The notes beneath the pieces are model-generated. The model did not search any database. It worked only from the letters and a program-made list of their open reading frames with translations, and was not told where the DNA came from. Shown here piece after piece: positions 1-11,684 of a DNA stretch of 64,000 nt; within the stretch, counting starts at the first letter, position 1, and the number at the start of each line of letters is the position of its first letter. A program made the translations under genes and the position numbers. The stretch comes from Proteles cristata cristata. Its lineage: Eukaryota; Chordata; Mammalia; Carnivora; Hyaenidae. The DNA lies in assembly GCA_017311185.1 (NCBI GenBank), contig JAESUZ010002613.1:1302001-1366000 (forward strand), in the 5' to 3' direction.

Positions 1-3000
1 TGGGTTGCTGTACACGCAGAGAGGTCAAACCCTGTCTGGGGTTCTAGTCACACGTTTCTCTACACTGCCTTGTCATGTGTCTTTCACACACACTCACACT
101 TTGTAAACATAACTTCATTACATTACAAACAAGTATCTCACGGGGTCCAGTGGAAATAACCTGGACACAACACTGCCCGACTTTCCCACAGGACTGAATG
201 CAGCGTCCAGCAGAACCTGGAAAAGTGAGTGTGACCTCTCCCCTCTCTACACAATCTACGTGTTCCTGATAAGGCATAAGACACACGGGTCACAAGCCAA
301 GCACCAGGGGCCCTACGTACGGAAGGATGTCCTGCCCGGACCCTCCTGTGGGAAGGCCTTGCCTTCCGATCTCCTCCAGGACCTCCGAGATGGCGTATCC
401 CTCTCCCCGCTGTAACAGCACCCTGTCTAAATGCCAGTGGGTAGCAGAAGCCTCTCAGTTGAGCCTGATCTTTCTAGTCCTGAAAATTTTGCTACAGGAC
501 TTTACATTTAGTTCTATTATAATCCTTCTCAATGCACAACCCAAATTGGGAAAATATTCGTCAGAAATTTGTTTTCAAATTTGAACAAAGTTTAATTACA
601 AAGAGGGAAACAGGTTGTTTGGAACAAGAGTGGTAAGGAAAATTTTTCTTTGCTTAATTTATTAAAATGCTCAAACACAGTCTATAAAAACTTTAGTAAC
701 TTTAAAATTGGGAAAGATAAATAAATGATTGCTCACTGCTCTCTAGCTTCCCACACTCCGCCAGTCTCAACCCTGCAGAGCCCTCCTCTGCAGTATCTGA
801 AACCCTGGATGGGCTGAACTCACCTGAAGAAACATCTGCCTCCCTACAGGCCTGTGAACTTCTGCTCATTCTCATTTCTATCACCTGTATTCACCGCACA
901 CCTAAGCCCACTGCAGACACTAACATGGTTCATGAATGAGTCACTTCTCAGCTGAGGCCACGGGATGGATGAGAAGAAACAACTTTTCTGCAAGAACAGC
1001 CTTAATAGGATGGGGAATGGAATACAGTAGTGTAATACTGGGTAGGGGGTTATTCCTTGATCAAACCCTGAGCTGCCACAAGCCTCCCAGAGACCTGGTG
1101 AAGTGTAACTGACACTAATAGTTCATGCGGGCACACAGACAATCCAGGTCATGGAGGGAAATCCTCTCATCCCCTGGAAAAACAGGTATCCATGAGAAAG
1201 AAGAGAAAGTTCTACTCACCTGTGGTTGCATTGTCTAGAACTCAGTTGCCCTTTCTTCCTGTGTGTTCTTACCAAGGGACAGTCCAATAACTAAGCCGAC
1301 AAAGCTGAGGAAAGATAAAGAACCCATGAGACTTGTCTTTTCCAATACTCCTAGATATGCCCATCTTGCAAATGCAAATCTTCACATGGTAGTGACTCCC
1401 CCTCCCCCGGTTCACCTCCATGTACCTGCAGAGTAAACAAGGATAAACAAGGAAGGGGGCTTGTTTATCTCCAAGAATAAACAAAAAGAAGTCAATAGTA
1501 AAGTCAACAATAAACTATTAATATCCCCATTATAGAGATAGCAAAAGCATAGGGGTTTCTAGTTTACTTAGACTTGATACTGAGAGGTCTTAATTACATC
1601 CTTAGCAGCAGAGTCCTAGGAGAATCTGACTCCTGTCACATGGAGGTTCTTGGATCCATAACTAAGGACACCATTTTGGAATTTCATATTTTATCATTCT
1701 TGGCTAGGTCCACTAGCGTTGTTTTCCAGCACCCATCTCAGCTCACGAGTGCCTCATCATCTCCCAATAAACACGTGCCCTCAGTCATCTTGGCTCCTTA
1801 ACATGTAGGATTAAGGTGCTGTTGGTGCCTCAACCCACTTGTATCACTCATGGTCTTGGACATGTGGCCAAGCAACAAAGGGATCTCTTTAAAGTGGGGC
1901 TGGAACACTTCAGAGACCCAACCCCTGCTCAAGTGTTCAGTGACTCTCCTATCACACAAGTCTAGCACATACAACCCCTTGCACAGCAAAGAAGCAGGAG
2001 TATATATGTCACAATGCTACACACTACAGAATGCTGCACAATTAGACCAGAAGACAGACTCATAAAATACAGAGTGCAGGGTTTCGTTTTAGAGATAACT
2101 TATTGACTTCTTGGGGCCTGGAGTTCTAGTTATTTTTATCAACAAAATTATCTCTGTACTTCATGATTTAAGTATATAAAAGAATTTATCATCTCTAAAT
2201 ACTACCTAAAACAATGTTTATAACTAAATACACTGCATCCACAAATGCTGATAACATGTCAAGAAAAGGATATGATTAAAACCCAATGACCCTGAGGACC
2301 TGGAAAGAAAAAAAAAGAAACAACTACTGGTATTAACTGAGACTCCATGAGTGGACTTTACATGTAACTGCTTACATACACTGAACTTAATACTCAGCAA
2401 TAACTCTGCCTTTACAGATTACTTACACATTTAATGAGTTATGTACACTATATTCATAAAACTTTATTTATAGGACAAAACTACATGGCTAGAAATTGAC
2501 AACTAGAATTTAAAATTAACTATCTCTGGATGAGAACTGAAGAATTTCACCTTGAAGAATAGTGGAAATTTTTACCCACATATGTCACCAGTCAGATCCA
2601 TGACCAGAGACTCCTCTCTCAAAACCTCTTCCTCTCAGCCTGCTCACATAATTTCTCCCAGGATCTCCTACATGGGAACCTCCAGCTGAGTGACCCCCAT
2701 TTCCAAAATTAGCCTCCACCTCTAATTTGTATTGATCAGTGTAACATACACTTCTCATTCCAACATACACACACCAAGACCAACAATTCTAATGCCCTTC
2801 ACTTCTTCCCAACATCTACTACTTGAAACTCCAACTGCAGAGGACTCCAGTATCTAACGCTCTCATGGCAGCATCCATCACAGCTCAGAATGAGGGACTG
2901 ACCCACTCTAAATACAGTGTCACAGTCTCCCAACGGCTTTTTCTAAATATCTGGCTTCTTACTTTGGCTTAACAGCTCCCCTGCCATGCTTGAGTCATGT

Positions 3001-4030
3001 GTTAATAGTACCCATTAATAGTGCTTTTCTAATCTCACAAAAATCTCATCGTTTCCCTTAGTTTTCCAAAATGAAAAATCTCTTCCTACCGCAGAGATGA
3101 ACCAAATAATATGGAGAAATATTTCACCTCACTGGCAAGAAACCTACAATTATTTCCTGATTTCCAACCCATCAGTACTTCCACTCTTGCAGAAACTGAG
3201 AAGTCACCTCTATTCCTAATTAAATCCAACTTCTCCAATTCCCATTCTTTCCTACTTCCTCAAATATTTTATGTTCTTCATTATAAACCAAATAAATGTC
3301 TTTTACCAGTAACCTCTTCATCATTTTTCCATCTATCTCCTTAAACTCATTTAGTCTCTCCATTCATCAAAGAAAAACGACCAATTTATACCTAGCTGCT
3401 GACACATGACCTTTTCTCTTCAAAATGAACCTGAAGATACAGTACATATTTAGTTACAATTTCTTCACATTCCCTCACTGTGATTAACAAAAATTAGTTC
3501 TGATTTCCAAGTTAATAAATCTTGTTAAAATCAGTTATTCCCCCTTAATTAAATCCAGTGAGTGTTTCTCTGCCTTTTATTTGGAATCAAAACAATACTG
3601 GCACATGACCTCTGTTTGGGAACTTTCTTTTCTAGGCTTTTCTGACAATTCACATTCCTAACTGCCTTTAAAACAAACTAAGCACTCCTTCCAGAAGTCC
3701 TCTGCAAGATGCACCTTCAACAACAAAAGTGTTGACATATCACCAGGTTCGATTCTACCCCTTTTCTCTCCTCTTACAATATACTGTCATGGAAATCTCA
3801 CAACACTCTTTCACTTGCTTCAATTTCTTCCATGGTCATCTCTAAACTCAAAACTAAAAACATACCTAGACTCCACTGCTCTGCTGTAGTCCCGGCCTAC
3901 ATGTACTATAGGCACGTAAAAGGAAATATATTTCGAAATGAAGCCATTAACTCTTCCACAATAAAAATTTTTTTGTCTTCTAGTCTCCCAAGTCAGATAA
4001 TGAATCCACCGGATATCCAAAGATTCATCT
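1..4030. other. AT-rich intergenic DNA, no gene recognised
   Basis: I see no recognisable coding exon, RNA gene or young SINE here. The open frames are all under about 115 codons and show no family motif. Splice-donor-like sites occur on the minus strand, for example near 1221 and near 830, but no exon chain can be supported. It may be intron or flank of a gene to the left. Confidence 0.5.
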
Positions 4031-4037
4031 CTGACAC

Positions 4038-4831
4038 TGAAGAGCCAAAAATTAAGGCCTCCATTAAGAGCAACCTCGGGCTGCACGTAGCCCCAGTCGC
4101 AGTCCCAGGAAAAGCCTCAGACTGTTCAAGGCTAAAGCCATCCTCGGACCGCCCTCGGATCAGCTAATCAAAAGACATTCCTATGGTCTGAGTCAAGGCT
4201 GGGAACCGCAGATACAAACTAGCCAATTTCTCACCGCTTGCCTGAACCCGACATGGGCCCTTTGAACTCATCTCATAATTGGTCATTTTCAAAGGATTCT
4301 CAAAAGTCATGATTGGGTCCCACCAAAAGGACTGAACACCTCACAGATACTAAATGGTCAAAGCTGTTACCAGGGTCCTGTACAATTGTAATTGGTTCCA
4401 ATGTGATGATGCTACATGTACTGTAACACCCCCATCCCTTACTCCTTAAAATCCCTATTCGCTATTGTTCTTCGCTTCACCTTGCTGCCATGACACCGGT
4501 AGGCTGGTGAGCCCCTGCTTGAGCTTGTAATAAAGACCCTTTTAGGGGCACCTGGGTGGCTTAGTCAGTTAAGCGTCCAACTTTTGCTTAGGTCATGATC
4601 TCGCGGTTCATAGGTTCGAGCCCCGCGTTGGGCTCTGTGCTGACTGCCAGCTCAGGGCCTGGAGCCTGTTTCAGTCTGTGACTCCCTCTCTCTCTGACCC
4701 TCCCCTGCTCACACTGTCTCTCTCTCTCTCCTAGAAATAAATAAAAATATTAAAAAAAAAAAAAGACCCTTTGTACTTGCATTGGTGCCGGCTCCTTGGA
4801 GGTCTCTGGGAACTCGCGAATCGGGCACAAC
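4038..4831 (+). mobile_element. Probable solo LTR of an endogenous retrovirus (ERV1-like), split by a SINE
   Basis: A block unlike its AT-rich surroundings carries LTR features in order: repeated ATTGG (inverted CCAAT) stretches around 4278-4400, a promoter-like segment near 4440-4500, an AATAAA polyadenylation signal at 4530 and a short R/U5-like tail ending in a CA dinucleotide near 4831 (CGGGCACAACA). A felid SINE inserted just after AATAAA splits the LTR. I see no gag, pol or env coding next to it, so it looks like a solo LTR left by recombination. The left border is uncertain and I could not find a convincing target-site duplication. Confidence 0.5.
4543..4761 (+). mobile_element. SINEC_Fc-type tRNA-Lys SINE
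   Basis: Typical felid SINE: head GGGGCACCTGGGTGGCTTAG, tRNA B-box-like GGTTCGAGCCC, CT-rich stretch and A-rich tail. It is flanked by the direct repeat AAAGACCCTTT at 4532-4542 and 4762-4772. It interrupts the solo LTR, so it is younger than the LTR. Confidence 0.95.
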
Positions 4832-5780
4832 ACCACTTTTCAGAACCACACAATTAAGCCTGCTGTCATCTCTCCACTGAGCACTATCATCTTTCATTTC
4901 TACCCCAATATCTACATACATATGGCCACTTCACACTCACTAGGTTTCCATCTGAGATTAAAGGCCATTTCTTCAGACATCCCTTCTTTAAACTACTTCC
5001 TAAATAAGTGGTTCCTTCTTACCTTGTTGTCTTGAATAGAACCTTACTTTGTTTCCTTCAAGTTACTCATGTAACTTCTTACTATGCATTTATTTATTTA
5101 TTTGCTCCTTTCTTCACTGCCAGGACTACCTGCAGAAAAATCATCTACAGCATTTTAAGGCAAGGTTCTCTTTGACTATGATTTGTGAATTATGAATAAA
5201 CAGAAATTCCATGTCCCCATCATCTAGTCTGCCCTCAGATGTGGTACTACAAATGGCCCTTGTCATTATAAACAATATATTCATCATTAATAATTATGGT
5301 AAAATAAAAGAGGTTGGATCTGATTGGGGAGATTTTTCTTCGGTATTTCCAGAACCTAAGGAGACAGAAAACCTGGGATACTGGGTGGTGACTGAGCACA
5401 CCATCACCGCAGACCCAAACTCAGAACTTCACTTACTTTAGGAATAGATATATAGTTACTGTTGGACTCATTCTGACATAGTTGTTAACTTCATCAGATT
5501 TGCAATGCAAGGGAGAGAGCTTGTTTACCTTGGGTGTTAACTGAGATAAATATCACCAAGGAAAAACTAGTTTAACAAAAAAAATTCTCCTCTAATTAAA
5601 TAATTTAGATACAGTTATGAAAAACTGAACAATTCTTAAACCCTATCTGAGTTCTGCAGGCATTCAAAGGCCTCACTACATTGCGGGTTCGGGCCTGTTC
5701 TGGCAGTCACTTCAGGCAAGATTTACAGCAAGACGATCAGCACTTACATGTGGGTTTAGCCTACCAAAATAATTCTGGGG
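4832..5780. other. Intergenic DNA, no gene recognised
   Basis: AT-rich sequence with short random frames only and no repeat family I can name. Confidence 0.4.
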
Positions 5781-5784
5781 CTGC

Positions 5785-6345
5785 AGGCTTCAACCTGGCA
5801 ATTCCACTTCTGAGTATTCTACATGAAGGAAACAAAAATACTAACTCAAAAAGATATATGCACCCTCATGTTCACTGCAGCATTATTTACAACAGCCAAG
5901 CCACTGAAGCAAACTAGTGTCTACCCAGGAGTGAATGGGTAAAGAAAATGCAGCAGAGGTACATACAATGGAATACTATTCAGCCATTAAAAAAAGGAAA
6001 TCTTTCCATCTAGGACAATGTAGATGAACCTTACAGGCATTATGCTAAGTGAAGTAAGTCAGACAAAGAAAGGCAGACCTCACTTATATGTGGAATCTAA
6101 AAAACAAACAAAACAAAACACCTGAAACAAAAAACAAACCCAAAGTCACGAAGAACAGATTGGTGGTGGCTAGAGGCAGGGATGAGGAAGGGCAAAACGG
6201 GTGAAGATTGTTAAAGGCACAGACTTCCAGATATAAAATAAATAAGGAATGGGGATGAAATATACACCATGGTGACTACAGTTAATAATGTATTACGTAT
6301 TTGGAAGTTGTTAAGAACAGATCTTAAAAGTTCTCATTATAAGAA
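5785..6345 (+). mobile_element. LINE-1 fragment (ORF2 3' end and 3' UTR), decayed
   Basis: The sequence resembles the end of L1 ORF2, including the stretches for CSIIYNSQA-like residues and the ...TATGGAATACTATTCAGCC segment at about 5965. It runs on into a 3' UTR with CATGGTGACTACAGTTAATA at about 6268. Stops and frameshifts are frequent, so it is an old inactive copy. Confidence 0.8.
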
Positions 6346-6354
6346 AAAACATCT

Positions 6355-6582
6355 GGGGGCGCCTGGGTATCTCAGTCAGTTAAGTGTCCGACTTCAGTTC
6401 AAGCCCTGATCTCATGGCTCCAGTGTTCGAGCCTCTCATTGGGCTGTGTGCTGACAGCTCAGAGCCTGGAGCTGCTTCAGGTCTGTGTCTACCCTCCTTT
6501 CAGTCTCTCCCCTGCTCACACTGTGTCTATATCTCTCAAAAAACAAAGTTTTTAAAAAAAATTTTAAGAAGAAAAAAAAAAT
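6355..6582 (+). mobile_element. SINEC-type SINE, diverged
   Basis: Head GGGGGCGCCTGGGTATCTCA, degenerate B box, short CT-rich part and A-rich tail. The flanks AAGAAAAAACATCTG and AAGAAAAAAAAAATCTG form an imperfect target duplication. Confidence 0.85.
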
Positions 6583-7900
6583 CTGTAACCCTGTGATCAT
6601 TTTGCAATATATACAAATACCAAGTTATGTTCTATACGTGAAATTAATGTATTGTTACTCTATTAAGTAAAAACAGAAATCTGAGAGGAAGGCAAAAAAT
6701 GACTTCTAGTCTTGGCTCATCTCTACTTTGTCCTTGGTTAAATTCCTAAACCCTGAGTGAATCCTTGTTTTCCCCTCACTAGTCAGAAGAGGCCACATGT
6801 TTGAGCCTAGAACGCCCCCTTTCCACCTCAAAAGCTAGACTGCAGATCGGTCGAGACTGCCTCTGACACCGCACGCCCTGAGCTCGGGGGCTGCACGGCC
6901 GATCCGACACTGTCGTGACACGCAGCTAGTTCAGGAAGCTTCCGAGCCGAGCGCCACCCCACGTGGGGCTACACAGGTAAGACGCACTTGTACGAGCACA
7001 GCATCGCCGCCTTTACAGAGCGCCTCTGAGCTGACGGCCGGCCTCCTGCGGCCTGATTTGAGCTCGTTTAAAAACACTGAGCAACACACTGGGCACATTT
7101 CCGAAATTAAAATGGGGGGGGAGGGGTGGGGGGAAGCGGGCACAAGACACGTTATTCTCACACCTCTGGATATATTCAAGAATCTGAGCATTCTGGGGGC
7201 TCGTTAGCGTGCGTACTTTATTCTTTTAACGCCTTCCTATGTTACCTAGGTTAATACAAAGGAAGAGAACGCCACCCCAACTTGCATCAGTCTGAGGATA
7301 TTTAGCCACGTCGTAAGGGCTGTAAATCAATACTACACAATATTCTTAAAATACTAGGACCTCTCGGAATAACTGGGCCACAATTTAGAAGTGATGGGAG
7401 TAGAAGCACAGTGTGTTTCAAGGGTTTTTTTTTTTTTTAATGAAATTTAGAATTCAGAGGTCGCAGCGTATCTCTGCAATAAAGTAGAATAAACAATTCT
7501 GAAGGGATGGTGGACGTCCTATTTTCCTTCTGAGGGCAACTTTTCGCTTCAAAATCCGTTCTTTTCCTTCCTTGTCTTTTTATAAATACTGTATAAATTC
7601 ACAAGCGTCCTGGACCTATTTCGCATCCACCTGTCACAGTGAGGTCCTAACAAAAGATGTTTCAGTGACCCGACGCTTACTTACAATGATCTACGGCTGT
7701 CGCCGGGTCATGAGAAAACGTGGGCCGTCGTAATGCGTCAACCAGGAAATGGGACAAGCCGAGGAGGGGTATTTTAAAACGCAGACACGGCAACTTCCTT
7801 GAGAGCCCGGAAAGTCCAATTATAATCAAGTCTGATCTGGGTGTAAATAATTTCTAAAATCCTGACACTGAAAACACAGCCGTGCATTTTCACACACCTA
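6583..7900. other. Intergenic DNA left of the CpG island
   Basis: Moderately AT-rich. CpG frequency rises from about 6.83 kb towards the island. There is a G-run at 7112-7133. No coding exon is recognised. Confidence 0.4.
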
Positions 7901-7919
7901 CCTCTCTAGTCTTCGTATT

Positions 7920-8600
7920 TTTCCAACTATGACACTTTCACTCTCTGTGACAAACCGCCCGGCGCGAACCAAGGCCGCGCAGCGCCCACGCAGCGCCCCT
8001 TCCGCCCGCGACCGGATGTGTCCGCCCCAGGCCCTTCCCGAGCCCCTGCCTCGGCCGGACACCCCGAACTTTTGTTCCGTCCTCTCTCCACGGCCACGCG
8101 GTTCCCCCCTCCCCGAAGCCGCACCCGGGGCCCCCGATCCCGCAAAACAGTCCCGAATCCCTACAACTGCCCACGGCGTGCTATGATTTCACCCCCAATG
8201 GCCCTCGATGAGCGGGCACTCCCGTAAAACACGTCCTGGGGAAACCCTACACAAGAAAGGGAAGGGAAAGACACGCGAGGCGGTGTGGGCAACAGCGAGC
8301 TTCTTTCTGGGTATTTAAGAGAAAATCCCCACAGCGGCCCCCTCCCAGCAGTGCGGCAGCACAGCGACGTTACTCACAGCCGACCTGGGGCCCGCGTCGT
8401 CAGTGACGCGTCCTCCGTCGCCCCCGAGAGAACGCGTGAGAGAATGCGTCTCCGGGCCCTCGTGCGGACGCAGCGTCGACGGCAAGGGGCGCGATGCGCA
8501 TGCGTTCCACGTTGGCCAGAGGCGGCAGGTTGGCGCGCCCCCTGCCGGTCTTCAAGGTGCAGCTCAGGAAGCTCAGACCTCATGTGTCCTGGGTGAGGCT
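7920..8600. promoter_or_regulatory. CpG island, likely promoter of the KRAB zinc-finger gene
   Basis: GC-rich and CpG-dense block in an AT-rich setting. It contains an NRF1-type palindrome TGCGCATGCG at 8495-8504 and, on the minus strand at about 8533-8547, a CTCF-like core CCGGCAGGGGGCGC. A donor-like TCCTGG|GTGAGG near 8591 could end a noncoding first exon on the + strand. A minus-strand donor-like site near 8372-8378 would fit a divergent transcript. Its link to the zinc-finger gene 10 kb downstream is inference from position and strand. No TATA box is evident. Confidence 0.55.
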
Positions 8601-9104
8601 CTTACCATGTGCCCTCGCTTGGGAGTGAGGGTCTAGAGCCAAGCGAGTGAGATGGTTAGGATGGACCATATGTAGTGGATTACAGGTGGTATGAACTGTT
8701 AGGCTATGTCTTGCTTAATAGAAATGGGTGCTGTTCTTCCCGAAATGCATCTCTGTCTATGTATTTATCAGTGGATGCGTAAATAATACTCCCATGTGCA
8801 CACACAAGCTAGGTTACACATAAATTTCTTCACACTGTCAGCTGAGTGGTTAAGAAACAACCACTCCCCTGTAGCAGTGAGATCATGCATACATTCTTCT
8901 GAAGTATGCAGGGTAAGAATTGGATACTAGGGTGTAGTGGCGTCCCAGAGAGCAGGGGTGGCTCCTACCTACTCTGCGACCCTCCTCTTTCCTGACACCT
9001 CAACAGGGGCCCATTGGGATTTAGACAGAAATGTTTTTGGTTGCGGTGATCCTGAGACTCAGGCAAGACATGTGTAGGCATGTGGGGATGCTCCAAAGCG
9101 GTAG

Positions 9105-9296
9105 GAGTTTTTATTTTTGAGAGAGAGAGAGAGAGAGAGAGCAGGAAAGGGTCAGGGAGAGAGGAAGACAGAAAATTGGAAGCAGACTCCGTGCTGTCAG
9201 CACAGACCCTGATGCAGGGCTCAAACCCACTAACCAGGAGATCATGCCCTGAGCCAAAGCCGGACGCTTAATCAACTGAGCCACCCAGGTGCCCCA
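9105..9296 (-). mobile_element. SINEC-type SINE
   Basis: Reverse-oriented felid SINE: (GA)n tract, then the complement of the tRNA-like head ending in GCCACCCAGGTGCCCC. Confidence 0.92.
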
Positions 9297-9304
9297 GAAA
9301 ATGT

Positions 9305-9495
9305 CATTTTAAAAAATGTCATGGGTGTTCAGGGATGGGTTAAAGAGATGATGGGGATTCGGGAGTGCACGTGCTGTGATGAGCACAGGTGGTGTATGGA
9401 AGTGTTGAATCACTACATTGTACACCTGAAACTGATACTACACTATGTTAACTGAGATTAAAATAAAAACTTAAAATAAAAAAGTAAAAAATAAA
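9305..9495 (+). mobile_element. LINE-1 3' UTR end
   Basis: Carnivore L1 3' terminus: ...GATGAGCACAGGTGGTGTATGG..., then ACACCTGAAACTGATACTACAC and an A-rich tail. Only the extreme 3' end is present. Confidence 0.8.
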
Positions 9496-9539
9496 AAATG
9501 TCACAAGGAAATTTGGGTTTAAAAAATATGTGTAGATTG

Positions 9540-9733
9540 GGGCTCCTGGGTGGCTCATTCAGTTAAGCATCTGAATCCTGATTTCGGCTCAGGTCATAAT
9601 CTCACAGTTTGTGGGATTGAGCCCTGCATTGAGCTCTGCACTAAGCATGGGGTCTGCCTAAGATTCTCTCTCTCTCTCCTTCTTTCCCTTTCCCCGTACG
9701 CGCGCGCGTGCACACACACACACACACACTATA

Positions 9734-9788
<55 letters not shown>

Positions 9789-9789
9789 G
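9540..9789 (+). mobile_element. SINEC-type SINE with long (AAAT)n tail
   Basis: Head GGGGCTCCTGGGTGGCTCAT, CT-rich middle, (CG/CA)n stretch at 9699-9728 and a tail of about 14 AAAT units at 9732-9788. The tail is a likely length-variable microsatellite. Confidence 0.92.
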
Positions 9790-10005
9790 TGTAGATCAGT
9801 CTTCCTAGAATAAAAGCCATCACCCTTCACTCATGTCATTGCTTACTTGTGAAAAGTGGGAGAAACTCTAAAATGGCTCTGAAACACCGGATGGTGCTGC
9901 AGGAAAATATATAAGCCATTTTCCTCACAGATGTATGGATCAAGTAATAATTGAAGTAACGAAAAGGAAGCCAGCAGTGGATTTAAAATAATTTATTATA
10001 AACAT

Positions 10006-10230
10006 TTTTTTAAATTTTTTTTGTAATGTTTTATTTATTTCTAGGAGAGAGAGAGAGACAGCGTGAGCAGGGGAGGGTCAGAGAGAGAGGGAGTCACAGA
10101 CTGAAACAGGCTCCAGGCTCCGAGCTGGCAATCAGCACAGAGCCCGACGCGGGGCTCGAACCCACGAACCGCGAGATCATGACCTAAGTGAAAGTCGGAC
10201 GCTTAACCGACTAAGCCACCCAGGCGCCCC
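10006..10230 (-). mobile_element. SINEC_Fc-type SINE, little diverged
   Basis: Complement of the felid SINE ending in GCCACCCAGGCGCCCC. It is flanked by TATAAACATTTTT before and TATAAACATTTTT after, a target-site duplication. Confidence 0.95.
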
Positions 10231-10558
10231 TATAAACATTTTTAAAGTAATGAACAAATGCTTCATATATCTCCTTATTTACTTAAAACACCCTCCCCCC
10301 TCAATTTAGAGAAAATAAAATGAAACTCTATGTGTTCTTAAGATAGTTTCAAAAACTGCCAACAGTTAACAGTGCTGTAGAACTTTCCAAACTCAAGTCA
10401 GTGAGTGAGTAGGTGGGGGGAGGAAACTAGATTCTTAAAAGCAAACCTGGAGTCATATCATTCTTTCTGTAAACAGTGTACTTGTGAGGAAAAAGTGATA
10501 AAATGTGAAAATAATCTGGAAAACCACCTGTCATTTAGGGACACTCTTAATATTAGTT

Positions 10559-10559
<1 letters not shown>

Positions 10560-10620
<61 letters not shown>
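10560..10620 (+). repeat. (TG)n microsatellite
   Basis: About 29 uninterrupted TG dinucleotides. The short open frames reading through it are artefacts. Confidence 0.97.
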
Positions 10621-11680
10621 TGTCTTCCAGGGAGATAGATCTCCTTGAAAGTCTGTTGCAGGGATATTACCCCACCCCTCGGCCTCTGAAGTCCTCTCCT
10701 ATGCTTAACATTAAGGCTGTAGCACTTTCTCAGCCCTCATTTCCCTGTTGCCCCTTTTACCATCTGCTCTTCCCTATCACTTTCAGGTCAGGGTTTAAGA
10801 GATTGTGCTCTTTATCCTGGAGCTGTTGGTTGGCATCAAATCCGTTCCTCTTTGCTGTGCACATTGCCAGTCCAGTATGGGCTTATACAAGAGGGCAGGA
10901 ATGGCAGTTCCCTGGTGCTGGGCATACCTAGAAATACTGCAAAGGCTTCAGAGGGTGGGGACCTCCTCTCTAGCCTCCCATACTTGTTCCATCTATTCCT
11001 GGCTCCCTACGGGTCTTAGGAAAATTTTCATTGAGGCTGGCGGGTCATGGATGCCCTCCCTGGGTCTTGCAGGCAGGCACAAGTGGTTGCTGATCCCAGA
11101 AGTGGCTCACAATGTTTCTCGGAGGCTCAGGAAGGCCAAGATGGCCTCGCCAAGCTTCCACTGTCAAAATGTCCACTCAAGGACCCTGGAAGGAAACTTG
11201 GAAATTTTGTGGATGCTTATATCTATAAAGGGCACCAGAAATGAGCTGGAAGCATCTGTCCATTTGTATGTATTTTTGGGAAATCTCCATCATCTTCTTC
11301 AGTAAACCAGACACCCTTCTTGGATAGAACAAGTCGACTCAGCATTTTCTAACAGCAGCAGTAACAATAATAAATCATAATCACAGTAATAATTGTGACC
11401 ATGGTGATTAACCATAACAATGATAATAGTCTATGATGAGAGCCATAATAATAACAATAGCAATAATAATGAGATGGAAGAATAGACTATAGGCCACCAC
11501 AGTGTAGGAGAATATCAACTTTCCATGTAACACGGAAAGACAAAGGCTTTCAATAGTTTAAAATTATTTTCAGTAATGTAAGAATGCTTCAATATCCTCA
11601 GACTGAAAACATGGACCAGAGTATAACTCCTACAATAAGATGATGCAATAAAAGCATATCTTGCAATCCCTCTAAAGATA
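10621..11680. other. Intergenic DNA, unrecognised
   Basis: Mixed-composition single-copy-looking sequence. A 166-codon frame at 10805-11305 has no ATG start or family motif. From 11340 to 11480 there is a low-complexity (AATAAT/ACAATA)-rich stretch. Confidence 0.4.
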
Positions 11681-11684
11681 ACAC

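Noticed and set aside
1200..1270. Small minus-strand exon-like piece with ATG before a GTGAGT donor
   Set aside because: No partner exons or protein family were found in the first 4 kb, so it is not supported.
9732..9788. Regular AAAT array considered as a structured repeat locus
   Set aside because: It is the tail of the SINE at 9540, an ordinary microsatellite.
10805..11305. 166-codon frame after the (TG)n repeat
   Set aside because: It does not start at ATG and shows no domain or splice context.
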